From NCBI GenBank assembly GCA_043821725.1, contig JBDRCM010000028.1, positions 1 to 38,055 of the forward strand: 38,055 nt of DNA. The letters run 5' to 3'. Made by a program: the position numbers and the translations under genes. Under the pieces are notes generated by a model. The model did not search any database, was not told the origin of the DNA, and saw nothing but the letters and a program-made list of their open reading frames with translations. Shown piece after piece: positions 29,737 through 38,055 of the stretch. This stretch comes from CAYHSR01 sp043821725. Its GTDB lineage: Bacteria; Patescibacteriota; Patescibacteriia; Magasanikbacterales; GWA2-37-8. The stretch's first letter is position 1. Every line of letters begins with the position of its first letter.

Positions 29737-32037
29737 GTGAAAAAATCATTAATTTTTTTTAAAAAAGTTAACCAAATTATTTTTAAAAATATGCTATACG
29801 ATATTTTATCTTCACAGTTCTTGGAAGACCTTATGCAAGAACAGCCAAACAGGATAAGGCGGCAAGCAAAAGCCGGAGAATATGTTAATCTTATAGAGTT
29901 GGAAATGACCAATCCGGCTGGTATCAATGAAGAAAGAATCAAAAAATTGGCAAAAATAATGCGCGGTTTGATGTTTAGTTCGCTTGAAGCATCGCAAAGC
30001 GGACATCCTGGTGGAAGCAGTGCCAAAGTAGAACAGTTTTTATCGCTTGTTTTGGGAGGAAATTTGGCTTTTGACCCAATGAACCCGAAAAATCCCGGAA
30101 GAGACAGAGTTGTATGGAGTGCCGGCCATTGTTCTCCGGCTTTGTATTCAGGTCTTGCATTGTTATATGAATGCTTGCGCCGTTCAGGAAGGCAGTTTTC
30201 AAGCTCGGCTTTAAGAGCTGTTTTACCTGAAGATTTGGTTAAGTTCCGTAGTCATGATGGTCCGCAAGGCCATATTGAAAATTACTATCCGCTTTCAGAT
30301 ATTGCAACCGGCCCTTCAGGACATGGGCTGTCAGCGGCCGGTGGACTTGCTTTAGTTCAAAGATCATGCGGATTAAAAACCAAGGTCTGGTGTTTTATGG
30401 GTGATGCTGAAAGCGAAGAGGGCATGACTTATGAAGCGCGCAATGTTCTTGCAAAATGCAGAGCTGAAAATTTGATAGTAAGTTTGGACTATAACCATTT
30501 TGGAATTGACGGACCTATTGAAGAGGTAATAGACAGTCCATATTACAACCACTGGCTTGGCATGGGTTGGAATGTTATTGAAATAAACGGGCACAGCATA
30601 AATGAATGCGCAAACGCCTATGGTTTGGCCGCTATCGGATTTGGAAATGGCAGGCCAACAGTGATATTGGCTCATTGCATAAAGGGAAAATTTTACGGAG
30701 CCAATGAAAACAGCAACAAGTCGCACGGTTCTCCGGCTAAGCACGACGAATATGTGAAGATAATGAAGGACTTGGGGTTTAATATAAAAGGCGAAAAGTG
30801 CAATGTAATGGATGACATAGAAAAGACGCTTGAACATTTGGAAAAAGATGATGTTGCTTATGTTGCGACTCGCATGGAAGAATCAACAAAAAGAATTGTT
30901 AGTGAAGGAAAGCTTATTGAAGCCATGAAAACAGCTTTAGTCGGACGTTCAATTATAAATCCGCGCACGATTAAAAGGCCCGACCAACTTCCGCCGGAGC
31001 TTGTATTTAATGAAGGTGATAAAATTGCGACCCGGAAAGCCACAAGCGCATGGTTCAGTTGGCTGATGAAACAGTCGGCGTTTTTCTATTGTGGCACTGG
31101 AGATTTAAGCTGTTCAATATTAATGGACAGCGCTGAAGATATGAACGGCTTGATAACTAAAGACAACCCTCTTGGCAGAGGCATCAGATTTGGCATTGCA
31201 GAGCAGAACATGGCCATGATGTCAATTGCAATGACGCAGGATATTTTACCCGGTGGATATCAACCGGTTTCGGTCTTTGGTACTTACGGTGTTTTTACTT
31301 CAATGATGTCAAATTGTGTTCGTCTTGGCTTGATCGGCAACCATCTTTTTAAAGAGCATAGCGGATTTTTCATAATGCTTGCCGCCCATGATGGTCCGGA
31401 AACAGGGGAGGATGGGCCAACTCACCAGGGTTTGTATTGGATGAGCATGTTTAATGCCTATCCCGGTATAAAGGTTTACAAGCCGTTTGATGCAAATGAA
31501 ACAATAGAAATGCTTTTTTATGCTTTAGAAAAGGGCGAGCCAATTGCTCTTTCAGTAATGAGGCCAGATACACCAGTACTCAAAAGAGGCAATGGAGTTC
31601 CTTTTGCACGCGAAGCAGTAAATGGAGCGTATGTTTACAAAAAGTTTAATAATGATGGAAAGCAAAAAACAATCTTGGCTATTTCAGGCACTCAAACTCT
31701 TCTTAATACTTTGGAAGCCCTGCCAGATCTTGAGCAAGAGCTTGATATTAAAATAATTGCAGTAACTTCTCCGGAACTTTTTGAAGATTTAAAAAAGGAA
31801 AATCCTGAAAAAGCCAAAGAGATTTTGCCTGATGAAGAAAGATCGCTTGTAATCTGCCTGCACAACGGCTGGAAAGGATTTTTATATCCATTTATGCTTC
31901 CATCTGATTATCAAGAAAAAACAATTGCAGTTGAAAATTACTTAAAATCCGGAAATGTTAAGGATGTGTATGAACTGGCCGGCCTTTCTCCAAAAGATAT
32001 AAAAGAAAAGATAATTAAAATAGTAAAAAAAATATGA
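29737..32037 (+). CDS. tkt: Transketolase
   Basis: Transketolase moves two-carbon units between sugar phosphates in the pentose phosphate pathway, with thiamine diphosphate and Mg2+. The chain of up to 766 aa holds all domains in one protein. The ThDP-binding domain has SGHPGGSSAKVEQFLS, GPSGHGLSAAGGLAL and GDAESEEGMTYEARN with DYNHFGIDG. The pyrimidine domain has FGIAEQNMAMM (catalytic Glu) and HDGPETGEDGPTHQG. A C-terminal domain completes it. It is about 100 residues longer than common transketolases, partly from an N-terminal extension. GTG 29737 has an AGAAAGG upstream; ATG 29791 or 29833 are other possible starts. The stop overlaps the next gene's start (ATGA), so translation is coupled. 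Confidence 0.9.
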   Translation: MKKSLIFFKKVNQIIFKNMLYDILSSQFLEDLMQEQPNRIRRQAKAGEYVNLIELEMTNPAGINEERIKKLAKIMRGLMFSSLEASQSGHPGGSSAKVEQFLSLVLGGNLAFDPMNPKNPGRDRVVWSAGHCSPALYSGLALLYECLRRSGRQFSSSALRAVLPEDLVKFRSHDGPQGHIENYYPLSDIATGPSGHGLSAAGGLALVQRSCGLKTKVWCFMGDAESEEGMTYEARNVLAKCRAENLIVSLDYNHFGIDGPIEEVIDSPYYNHWLGMGWNVIEINGHSINECANAYGLAAIGFGNGRPTVILAHCIKGKFYGANENSNKSHGSPAKHDEYVKIMKDLGFNIKGEKCNVMDDIEKTLEHLEKDDVAYVATRMEESTKRIVSEGKLIEAMKTALVGRSIINPRTIKRPDQLPPELVFNEGDKIATRKATSAWFSWLMKQSAFFYCGTGDLSCSILMDSAEDMNGLITKDNPLGRGIRFGIAEQNMAMMSIAMTQDILPGGYQPVSVFGTYGVFTSMMSNCVRLGLIGNHLFKEHSGFFIMLAAHDGPETGEDGPTHQGLYWMSMFNAYPGIKVYKPFDANETIEMLFYALEKGEPIALSVMRPDTPVLKRGNGVPFAREAVNGAYVYKKFNNDGKQKTILAISGTQTLLNTLEALPDLEQELDIKIIAVTSPELFEDLKKENPEKAKEILPDEERSLVICLHNGWKGFLYPFMLPSDYQEKTIAVENYLKSGNVKDVYELAGLSPKDIKEKIIKIVKKI

Positions 32038-33431
32038 TTCCAAAGTTTTTAGAGGAAAAGAATTTTAAGCCGATTGTTGAAATCAATCCAGATCTTAGTT
32101 ATCTTGGAACTGAAACGGCTTTTGACTTTGGTGCCAAAGTAATGGAAGTGGAGCAGAGTAAAAAATTTAATCAGGTTTATAAGTTTCATGTTGGCGACAC
32201 AGGGCCTAAAACCCCGGAGCCTATTATTGAAACAGCAGTCAAGGCCTTACGCGACAAGCAGACAAAGTACGGCCATTTTCTTGGCTATCCTCAAATCAGA
32301 AAAAACATTGCTAAATATTTAAGCGAATCAAGGGGTGTTGAAATAAAAGCGGAAAATATTATTTTACAGCCCGGAGGCAAGCCCGCAATTGAGCTTACAA
32401 TGCAGACATTGCTTTGCCCTGACGACTATGTGGTCGGTCATAATCCTGGTTATCCAATTTACGAATCCTTGGCAAAATTTTATTCAAAAGGAAAATATAT
32501 ACCATGGATGGCTCATTATGACATATCAAAAGAGCGTCTTGAATTTTCAATTCCGGAATTGGAAGAAATAGTTAAAAATCAACCAAAAGTTAAATTGCTT
32601 GTGTTGAATACTCCGCAGAATCCTACCGGCATAATGTTTACGCAAGCAGAGCTTGAACAAATAGCCGAACTTGCCAAGAAATACAATTTTATGATTTTGT
32701 TTGATGATATTTATGATCAGATTACTTTTGATGGACATAAACATTTTAGCTTACTTTCAATTCCCGGAATGTTGGATCGAGTGATAAATCTAAATGGCTT
32801 TTCAAAGGACTATGCAATGACCGGATGGAGGGTTGGGTTTATTGTGGCTCCGGAATGGGTTATTGAAATTTTTGGACGTTTAGCCATAAATAAATGGACA
32901 TGCGTGAGCAGATTCAGTCAGATTGTGGCAGGAGCGATCTTTGGTGATGTTAATCTTGACGGATACAGTTATCCGAGCGTAAGGCAGGCAATTGAGCCAA
33001 TTTTAAAGGAAAATTTAATTGAATATGAAAAAAAGGGCAAGTTTTTAGTGGATGCTCTGCGTTTGCTTCGTCCTTATGTTGTTCCAAACGGCGTTGAAGG
33101 AGCTTTCTATGACTTTCCATATATTAAAGAGTTGTTGAATCTTAATTATGTAAAAAACGAACTGAACATCAAATCAGATAGGGACTTTGTTTATTGGCTT
33201 TTGTATGAGCGCGGAATTGCTACTTTGGCAGGTATGGATTTTGGTGAAGGCGGAAAAGGATTTATGCGTTTTTCTTATGCTGAAGATCGTAATGCTCATA
33301 TTATTCCCGGCATAACGCATTTCATCAAAACAGTTATTGAATTGATTGAAAAATCAGGTGCTGAATTGCCATTAAAAATGGAAGAAGTTGATGCTAAAAT
33401 AAATGATTTGAAAATAAGATATTTTGGGTAG
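32034..33431 (+). CDS. PLP-dependent class I/II aminotransferase
   Basis: The 465-aa fold type I aminotransferase shows the Schiff-base lysine K258 in NGFSKDYAMTGWRVGF, NTPQNPTG (cofactor Asn), FDDIYDQITF (Asp and Tyr at the PLP ring) and a C-terminal MRFSYAED with the carboxylate-binding Arg. It probably transaminates aspartate or an aromatic or branched amino acid with 2-oxoglutarate; the exact substrate is not readable. It overlaps transketolase by four bases, so the two are made together, which might link sugar phosphate flux and amino-acid metabolism. If it makes aspartate, it would feed the NadB step, but that is speculation. The palindromic element 33450-33596 follows and may end the transcript. 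Confidence 0.88.
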   Translation: MIPKFLEEKNFKPIVEINPDLSYLGTETAFDFGAKVMEVEQSKKFNQVYKFHVGDTGPKTPEPIIETAVKALRDKQTKYGHFLGYPQIRKNIAKYLSESRGVEIKAENIILQPGGKPAIELTMQTLLCPDDYVVGHNPGYPIYESLAKFYSKGKYIPWMAHYDISKERLEFSIPELEEIVKNQPKVKLLVLNTPQNPTGIMFTQAELEQIAELAKKYNFMILFDDIYDQITFDGHKHFSLLSIPGMLDRVINLNGFSKDYAMTGWRVGFIVAPEWVIEIFGRLAINKWTCVSRFSQIVAGAIFGDVNLDGYSYPSVRQAIEPILKENLIEYEKKGKFLVDALRLLRPYVVPNGVEGAFYDFPYIKELLNLNYVKNELNIKSDRDFVYWLLYERGIATLAGMDFGEGGKGFMRFSYAEDRNAHIIPGITHFIKTVIELIEKSGAELPLKMEEVDAKINDLKIRYFG

Positions 33432-33449
33432 GCAGTTGTTTAATTAGCA

Positions 33450-33596
33450 ATTCACATAAAATATAACTTTTTCAGAGACGTAAATTTTGTCCAGCGATAA
33501 AATTTACTCAGTTGGCAACAAAAATTTTTTAACTTCGTTAAAAAACCATGCATTTTTGTCGCCAAACGCTCTTCAAAAATTATATTTTATGTGAAT
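33450..33596. mobile_element. 147-bp composite palindromic element
   Basis: The ends are inverted repeats: ATTCACATAAAATATAA at the left and its complement at the right, continued imperfectly through TTTT..AGAG for about 28 bases. Inside are two further palindromes: AAATTTT/AAAATTT, and GGCAACAAAAAT/ATTTTTGTCGCC around TTTTTTAAC/GTTAAAAAA. The GCGTTTGGCGACA string (reverse of 33557-33569) resembles the ends of the GGGTCTGTCGCC family. It has no coding capacity. Confidence 0.8.
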
Positions 33597-33620
33597 CAAT
33601 TTATAATAATTTATTCCAGT

Positions 33621-34391
33621 ATGCCAACACTAATTTTTGACATTGAAACAATAGGCGAAAATTTTGATAGTATGGATGAAACAACGCAGTCAGTGCTTAC
33701 GCGCTGGGTTGATCGGGATGTAAGTGATAAAAAAGAAAAAAAGGACAAGATACAGGAAATAAAAAATTCAACTGCACTTTCTCCGCTTACAGGTGAAATT
33801 GTTGCAATTGGAGTATTGGATTCTGCAACCAAGAACGGGGCTGTATATTATCAGTCGCCTGAAACGCAAGCAAATGAATCGCAAATGCAAATTTTGGTAA
33901 ATCAAATTGCCTTGTCTGATGATAAAATAGATGGCAATAAAAAAAAGGAAGGCGTAATTAAGCTCAAGCCAATGTCAGAAAAAGAAATGCTTGAGCAGTT
34001 TTGGCAGTTGGCAATCAAATACGACGCATTTGTAAGCTTTAACGGCCGTTCGTTTGATGTTCCTTTTATGTTGTTAAGGTCAGCCATTCACAAAATAATT
34101 CCAAGCAAGGATTTAATGTCCAACCGTTATCTTAACAGCCAGAAATTCAATGCTAAGCATATTGACTTGTTTGACCAGTTCAGCTTTTACGGGTCTGCAG
34201 GCAGAAAAGGGAATTTGCATCTTTTTTGCAGAGCTTTTGGAATTAAAAGCCCAAAGCAGGGCGTATGTGGCAGTGATGTTGGGAATTTTTTTGCGAAAAG
34301 AAAATACAAGGAAATCGCAGAATACAATGTTGGAGATATAGTTGCCACAGACGAGCTGTATCAATATTGGGAGAAGTATTTGAGGTTTTAA
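33621..34391 (+). CDS. Predicted 3'-5' exonuclease, PolB-like (DnaQ superfamily)
   Basis: The 256-aa protein has the three exonuclease motifs of the DEDD superfamily. Exo I is LIFDIETIG near the N-terminus, Exo II is FVSFNGRSFDVPFML, and Exo III is IAEYNVGDIVATDELYQYW. Its own HIDLFDQFSFYG and GSDVGNFF segments match the family of stand-alone proteins related to the proofreading domain of DNA polymerase B (PF10108-like). It would remove nucleotides from DNA or RNA 3' ends with two metal ions; the cellular role is unknown. ATG 33621 starts at the conserved strand; upstream codons to GTG 33591 come from the palindromic element. TATAAT 33602-33607 gives a leader of only a few bases. Confidence 0.85.
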   Translation: MPTLIFDIETIGENFDSMDETTQSVLTRWVDRDVSDKKEKKDKIQEIKNSTALSPLTGEIVAIGVLDSATKNGAVYYQSPETQANESQMQILVNQIALSDDKIDGNKKKEGVIKLKPMSEKEMLEQFWQLAIKYDAFVSFNGRSFDVPFMLLRSAIHKIIPSKDLMSNRYLNSQKFNAKHIDLFDQFSFYGSAGRKGNLHLFCRAFGIKSPKQGVCGSDVGNFFAKRKYKEIAEYNVGDIVATDELYQYWEKYLRF

Positions 34392-34434
34392 AATTAATCA
34401 GATACCTGGTAGCTTGTCGCGTGGTTCCATTAAT

Positions 34435-34471
34435 TAAAAAACCGACTTGATGAACATCAAGACGGTTTTTT
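34435..34471 (+). terminator. Bidirectional rho-independent terminator
   Basis: AAAAAACCG (34436-34444) and CTTGATG (34446-34452) pair with CATCAAG (34455-34461) and CGGTTTTTT (34463-34471), with one A/A mismatch and a two-base turn, followed by more T. It separates the exonuclease gene from the ATPase promoter. Confidence 0.9.
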
Positions 34472-34544
34472 TTCTTTCCTTTATTCGTAGCACATTTTGA
34501 GGTTTTTGTCAAGTATGGTAGAATTTAAGGTATAAAATAACTTT

Positions 34545-37208
34545 ATGGCAGAAAGTCATAAAACATGGCATTATTTTAGCGCAAGCAAAGTTCTTGAGGT
34601 TCTCAAATCCCATGAAAAAGGGCTCAGTTTTAATGAAGTAAAAAAAAGGCAAAAACAGCATGGTTATAATGTGTTGCCAAAGAAAAAGCCGCTTTCACGC
34701 TTGGTTTTGCTTTTGAATCAACTGCGGTCGCCCTTAGTTTATGTTTTGTTAGCCGCAGGCGCCATATCCATCTTTTTAAAGCACCATACAGATGCCGGTG
34801 TGATTTTTTTTGTTGTTTCAGTTAACACTTTTTTTGGCTATTGGCAGGAGAAAAAGGCAAACAGTGCGATTGAGCGATTAAGGGATATAATAAAAGATGA
34901 AGCCAGAGTGATGAGAGATGGAAATATTTCTCTTGTTAAAGCATCAGATCTTGTTGCCGGAGATATAATAATGATGCAAAGCGGTAATAAAGTGCCTGCT
35001 GATGCGCGCTTGATTGAATGCCATGAGTTTCAAACAATTGAGTCAATGCTTACCGGAGAATCAGCGCCTGTTGAAAAATCAACCGAATTGTCTGACAAGG
35101 GAGCACCACTGGCTGAGCGTTCAAGCATGGTGTATATGGGCACAATAGTTGCGCGTGGAACCGCAAAAGCAGTAGTCTGCGGTATTGGATCAAAAACTGA
35201 AATAGGAAAAATAAGCACGCTGATTGGCGAAACAAAAGAGCAAGTTACCCCGCTTCAGCTAAAACTCATCAAATTCAGCAGGCAACTCACTTTTTTAATA
35301 TTGACAATTTCGTTGGTCATTTTTATTGAAGGATATTTTTCAGGGCGTGATTTAGTTGAGATGTTTTTAGTTGTATTGGCTTTGGCTGTTTCCGCTATAC
35401 CCGAAGGATTGCTCGTGGCTGTTACAATAATACTCACGCTTGGAATGCAGTTTATTCTTAAGCGCAAGGCACTTGTGCGCAGATTAACAGCAACTGAAAC
35501 CTTAGGGTGCACTTCAGTTATATGCACTGATAAGACAGGAACGCTTACTGAAGGCGTGATGAGGGTCAGTAAGATAATAACAGCTGATAATGAATACGAA
35601 ATAGAAAAGAACGCAGAGCTTTCCGAATCTGAAAAGTCACGCAATCTTATAAATAAAATATCAATTTTATGCAGTAGTGCGATTGTTGAAAATCCTGATG
35701 CCGAGCTTGAACATATAAAAATAATAGGAGATCCAACAGAGAGCGCTCTTTTGCTCGCATCAATACAAGCAGGAATCGACAAGCATGAAACTGATCGCGA
35801 CTATCAAAAATTGGATGAATTGCCATTTGATTCCGAAAAAAAATACATGGCAACACTGCACAGCCACAACAGAGAAGGCCATAATCATATTTTCGTCAAA
35901 GGAGCTCCTGAGAGAATTTTTGAGATGTGCGAACGGGTACTGGTTGGGGGCAAAAAAGCGCAACTAAACAAAAAAAAGTTTGAGGCATTAAAGAAAAAAT
36001 ATGAATCAATGACAGCCAAGGGTTTAAGAGTTCTTGCATTTGCGTACAAAACAGGGCAATTTAACCATCTGCAAGATGAAATTAAAGGTCTTGTTTTTTT
36101 GGGGTTTGTGGCATTAAAAGATCCTTTGCGCGCTGATGCCAAAGATACAATGAAATTATGCCAGCAAGCCGGAATAAGGCCTATAATAATTACAGGTGAT
36201 CATAAGCTTACAGCAAAGGCCATTTTTATGGAGCTTGGCATTAAAGTTGACGGTAACATTGCCGAGGGCAAGGATTTGGATAAATGGAGCGATGATGAGC
36301 TTGATAAAAAAGTAAAGGAAATAGATATTTACGCCCGCGTGGAGCCAAAGCATAAATTGCGAGTGATAAGCGCGTGGCAGAGGCTTGGAGAGGTAGTGGC
36401 AATGACAGGGGATGGAATTAATGACGCGCCAGCAATAAAAAGGGCTGATATTGGAATTGCTTTTGGAAGCGGATCTGATGTGGCCAAAGAGACAGCAGAT
36501 ATAGTTTTGCTTGACAATAGTTTTGGAGTGATAGTTAGCGCAGTGGAGCAGGGGAGAGTTATCTTTGAAAATATACGCAAAGTCGTGCTTTATTTGCTGG
36601 CTGACAGTTTTTCCGAAATGATATTGATAGCCGGCAGTTTAATACTTGGCTTGCCATTGCCTATTTTAGCAACGCAAATTTTGTGGATAAATTTGGTTGG
36701 GGATGGTTTACCAAGCATAGCAATGACTCTTGAACCCGGAGAAAGGGCGGTAATGGATGACAAACCGCGCTCAAAGAACGAACCCATATTGAATAAGGAA
36801 ATGAAGATATTAATTTTTGTGATAGGTGTAATAACGGATTTGATTCTGCTTGCGCTTTTCGTGGTTTTACTGAAGATGTTTACTGATATAGACTATATCC
36901 GCACAATAATTTTCACAGCGCTTGGAATTGATTCTTTGCTTTATGTATTTAGCGTGCGCTCTTTGCGATATTCCATTTTCACAAAAAATCCTTTTTCAAA
37001 TAAATATCTGCTGGCTGCTGTTGCAGTTTCCGTGCTGGCGTTTATAGCCGTAGTTTACGTGCCGTTTTTACAAGGAGTTTTTCATACCACAAATATTGGA
37101 TTTATGGAATGGGGAGTTATTTTAGCGCTTGCCTTATTTAAGATATTTTTGATAGAAACGGTCAAGCATTTTTTCATTTCTAAAAAACAAAAACATGTTT
37201 TCGTTTAG
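34545..37208 (+). CDS. Cation-transporting P-type ATPase (P2A, Ca2+-type)
   Basis: The 887-aa pump has the full P-type set: an N-terminal cation ATPase domain, actuator motif LTGES (169-173), transmembrane PEGLL (286-290), phosphorylation site D329 in DKTGTLT, nucleotide domain KGAPE (452-456), DPLR, TGD (550-552) and hinge TGDGINDAPA (621-630). NLVGDGLPSIAM in TM6 with the conserved Asn and Asp, and Glu in PEGLL, match Ca2+/Mn2+-type P2A pumps; the last Pro of PEGLP is Leu here. It probably exports Ca2+ across the cytoplasmic membrane. TATAAA at 34531-34536 ends 8 bases before the ATG (leaderless). The next gene overlaps the last 14 bases, so both are likely one operon. Confidence 0.93.
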   Translation: MAESHKTWHYFSASKVLEVLKSHEKGLSFNEVKKRQKQHGYNVLPKKKPLSRLVLLLNQLRSPLVYVLLAAGAISIFLKHHTDAGVIFFVVSVNTFFGYWQEKKANSAIERLRDIIKDEARVMRDGNISLVKASDLVAGDIIMMQSGNKVPADARLIECHEFQTIESMLTGESAPVEKSTELSDKGAPLAERSSMVYMGTIVARGTAKAVVCGIGSKTEIGKISTLIGETKEQVTPLQLKLIKFSRQLTFLILTISLVIFIEGYFSGRDLVEMFLVVLALAVSAIPEGLLVAVTIILTLGMQFILKRKALVRRLTATETLGCTSVICTDKTGTLTEGVMRVSKIITADNEYEIEKNAELSESEKSRNLINKISILCSSAIVENPDAELEHIKIIGDPTESALLLASIQAGIDKHETDRDYQKLDELPFDSEKKYMATLHSHNREGHNHIFVKGAPERIFEMCERVLVGGKKAQLNKKKFEALKKKYESMTAKGLRVLAFAYKTGQFNHLQDEIKGLVFLGFVALKDPLRADAKDTMKLCQQAGIRPIIITGDHKLTAKAIFMELGIKVDGNIAEGKDLDKWSDDELDKKVKEIDIYARVEPKHKLRVISAWQRLGEVVAMTGDGINDAPAIKRADIGIAFGSGSDVAKETADIVLLDNSFGVIVSAVEQGRVIFENIRKVVLYLLADSFSEMILIAGSLILGLPLPILATQILWINLVGDGLPSIAMTLEPGERAVMDDKPRSKNEPILNKEMKILIFVIGVITDLILLALFVVLLKMFTDIDYIRTIIFTALGIDSLLYVFSVRSLRYSIFTKNPFSNKYLLAAVAVSVLAFIAVVYVPFLQGVFHTTNIGFMEWGVILALALFKIFLIETVKHFFISKKQKHVFV

Positions 37209-38055
37209 AATTAAAATGATATCATTGCTTGTCTTAATCAGTTTTTGCATAAGCTTAAGTATAGCATTTGCCAAAATGGAAAAAGACAGCGATAAGGACG
37301 GACTTAGCGATCGTGAAGAACTGGTTGTTTACAAAAGCGATATTGCGAATCCTGACACTGATAACGACGGATATAAGGATGGTGAAGAGGTTTATCATGG
37401 ATTTTCACCAATAAAAGACAACCGTGCGCCTTTGAAAAAAGTATCCTTGTCAGTGCCATATATTCCAGAGGCACCGGATAACAACTGGACAGGTTCTTGG
37501 AAGAACGCTTGCGAAGAAGCCAGCATTGCCATGGTTGAATATTATTATCGCGGTTTTGAAAAAGTGGATAAAGCAACAGCCAAATCTTTTATGTCCAATT
37601 TGTTTTTTAGGCAGAACAGTATTTATGGATCAAACGCTGATGCTGACGCAAAAAGAACTGATTACTTGATAAAAAGATATTATTCTTTTCATTCACAAAT
37701 TATTGACAAGCCCACAGTTGAGCAGATAAAAAAGGAACTTCAGCAAAAGCGGCCTGTTATAACAATGCATTATGGGTTTGATCTTGATAACAAGAATATA
37801 CCGTTTTTGCGCACAGGTTCGTCATATCATATGATGGTCATTATCGGTTATGATGACGATAAAAAAGAATTTATAGTAAATGATCCCGGGGATATGAAGA
37901 CCGGACAACAGCACCGCTACAATTATAGTTTGTTTATGAACACGCTTCATGATTTTAATTTCAAAAGCAGAAAAGCTGACGGTCCTGCGCGAGTTATATT
38001 TACTCAACCAAAACTGGTAAAATTGCCAAATAGCGGGCGTATTTACTTTATTGAT
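37195..38055 (+). CDS. Secreted C39-like cysteine peptidase with Ca2+-binding repeats (partial at window end)
   Basis: The open frame starts at ATG 37195, 14 bases inside the ATPase gene, and runs off the window with no stop (287 codons seen). It has a signal peptide (MISLLVLISFCISLSIAFA). Next come two thrombospondin-type-3/EF-hand-like Ca2+ loops, DSDKDGLSDREE and DTDNDGYKDGEE. A papain-like C39 family domain (PF13529-like) follows: catalytic Cys in NACEEASIAM, His in SYHMMVIIGYDD and the NDPGD segment. It is probably an exported protease or a bacteriocin/pheromone-type processing relative; substrates are unknown. Overlap with a Ca2+-type pump and Ca2+-binding loops suggest a shared calcium theme at the cell surface, which is inference. 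Confidence 0.82.
   Translation, partial: MFSFRIKMISLLVLISFCISLSIAFAKMEKDSDKDGLSDREELVVYKSDIANPDTDNDGYKDGEEVYHGFSPIKDNRAPLKKVSLSVPYIPEAPDNNWTGSWKNACEEASIAMVEYYYRGFEKVDKATAKSFMSNLFFRQNSIYGSNADADAKRTDYLIKRYYSFHSQIIDKPTVEQIKKELQQKRPVITMHYGFDLDNKNIPFLRTGSSYHMMVIIGYDDDKKEFIVNDPGDMKTGQQHRYNYSLFMNTLHDFNFKSRKADGPARVIFTQPKLVKLPNSGRIYFID

Noticed and set aside
33591..33620. GTG start of the exonuclease inside the palindromic element
   Set aside because: The codons are element sequence; the conserved exonuclease strand begins at ATG 33621, with a -10 box between.
35255..35782. 175-aa frame antisense to the P-type ATPase gene
   Set aside because: The sense frame carries all ATPase motifs across this stretch; the antisense frame shows no recognisable protein features.

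Overview
The window reads as a chromosome segment of a low-GC bacterium, most likely a Patescibacteria/CPR lineage of the Parcubacteria or Falkowbacteria kind. This is an inference. It rests on the large secreted protein with the TCPTLKAGD-type N-terminus, the ECF sigma/DUF5667 membrane-protein pair, the single-anchor extracellular beta-rich protein, the AT-rich lysine-heavy coding, and many genes with a -10 box almost touching the start codon. TGA is used as a stop, so this is not a UGA-recoded lineage.

Layout. 1-2.9 kb: a 69-bp tandem repeat, the primary sigma factor with a long lysine-rich N-terminus, and a MurG-like glycosyltransferase. 2.9-5.4 kb: divergent mtaB (tRNA methylthiotransferase) and an amino-acid permease. 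5.4-6.9 kb: metK behind a strong promoter and a ~190-nt structured leader. 7-10.2 kb: a small hypothetical gene, a membrane-anchored extracellular protein and a small HTH gene with an apparent frameshift and a palindromic operator, separated by repeats. 10.6-16.9 kb: ECF sigma factor, membrane DUF5667 protein, a structured ~200-nt spacer, and a 1284-aa S-layer-like protein ending in a strong terminator. 17.0-17.6 kb: tRNA-Glu(CTC) and a decayed AbiEii-type toxin/antitoxin pair. 17.6-22.5 kb: nadE, nadA, nadC and nadB, which give de novo NAD synthesis from aspartate (only NadD is missing here). 22.5-24.2 kb: an OmpR-type response regulator and a short, degenerate histidine kinase. 24.7-29.7 kb: PLD/cardiolipin-synthase-like enzyme, murB, hpf, and an LtaS/sulfatase-like membrane enzyme. 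29.7-34.4 kb: transketolase, a class I/II aminotransferase and a PolB-type 3'-5' exonuclease. 34.5 kb to the end: a Ca2+-type P-type ATPase and a secreted C39-like protease cut by the window edge.

Non-coding content is unusually rich. A MITE-like palindromic family with GGGTCTGTCGCC ends occurs five times plus one remnant, in sizes from 53 to 235 bp and always between genes. A second family built on TCATCCTGAG units occurs four times. Two structured leader RNAs precede metK and the S-layer-like gene; neither matched a riboswitch class that I can recognise by eye. They are the best candidates for undescribed biology here, along with the palindromic operator and A9 frameshift of the HTH gene.

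Functionally the genes cover envelope construction (MurG, MurB, S-layer-like protein, LtaS-like enzyme, PLD enzyme, secreted proteins), envelope-linked regulation (ECF sigma/DUF5667), cofactor supply (SAM, NAD), ribosome hibernation and central carbon metabolism.
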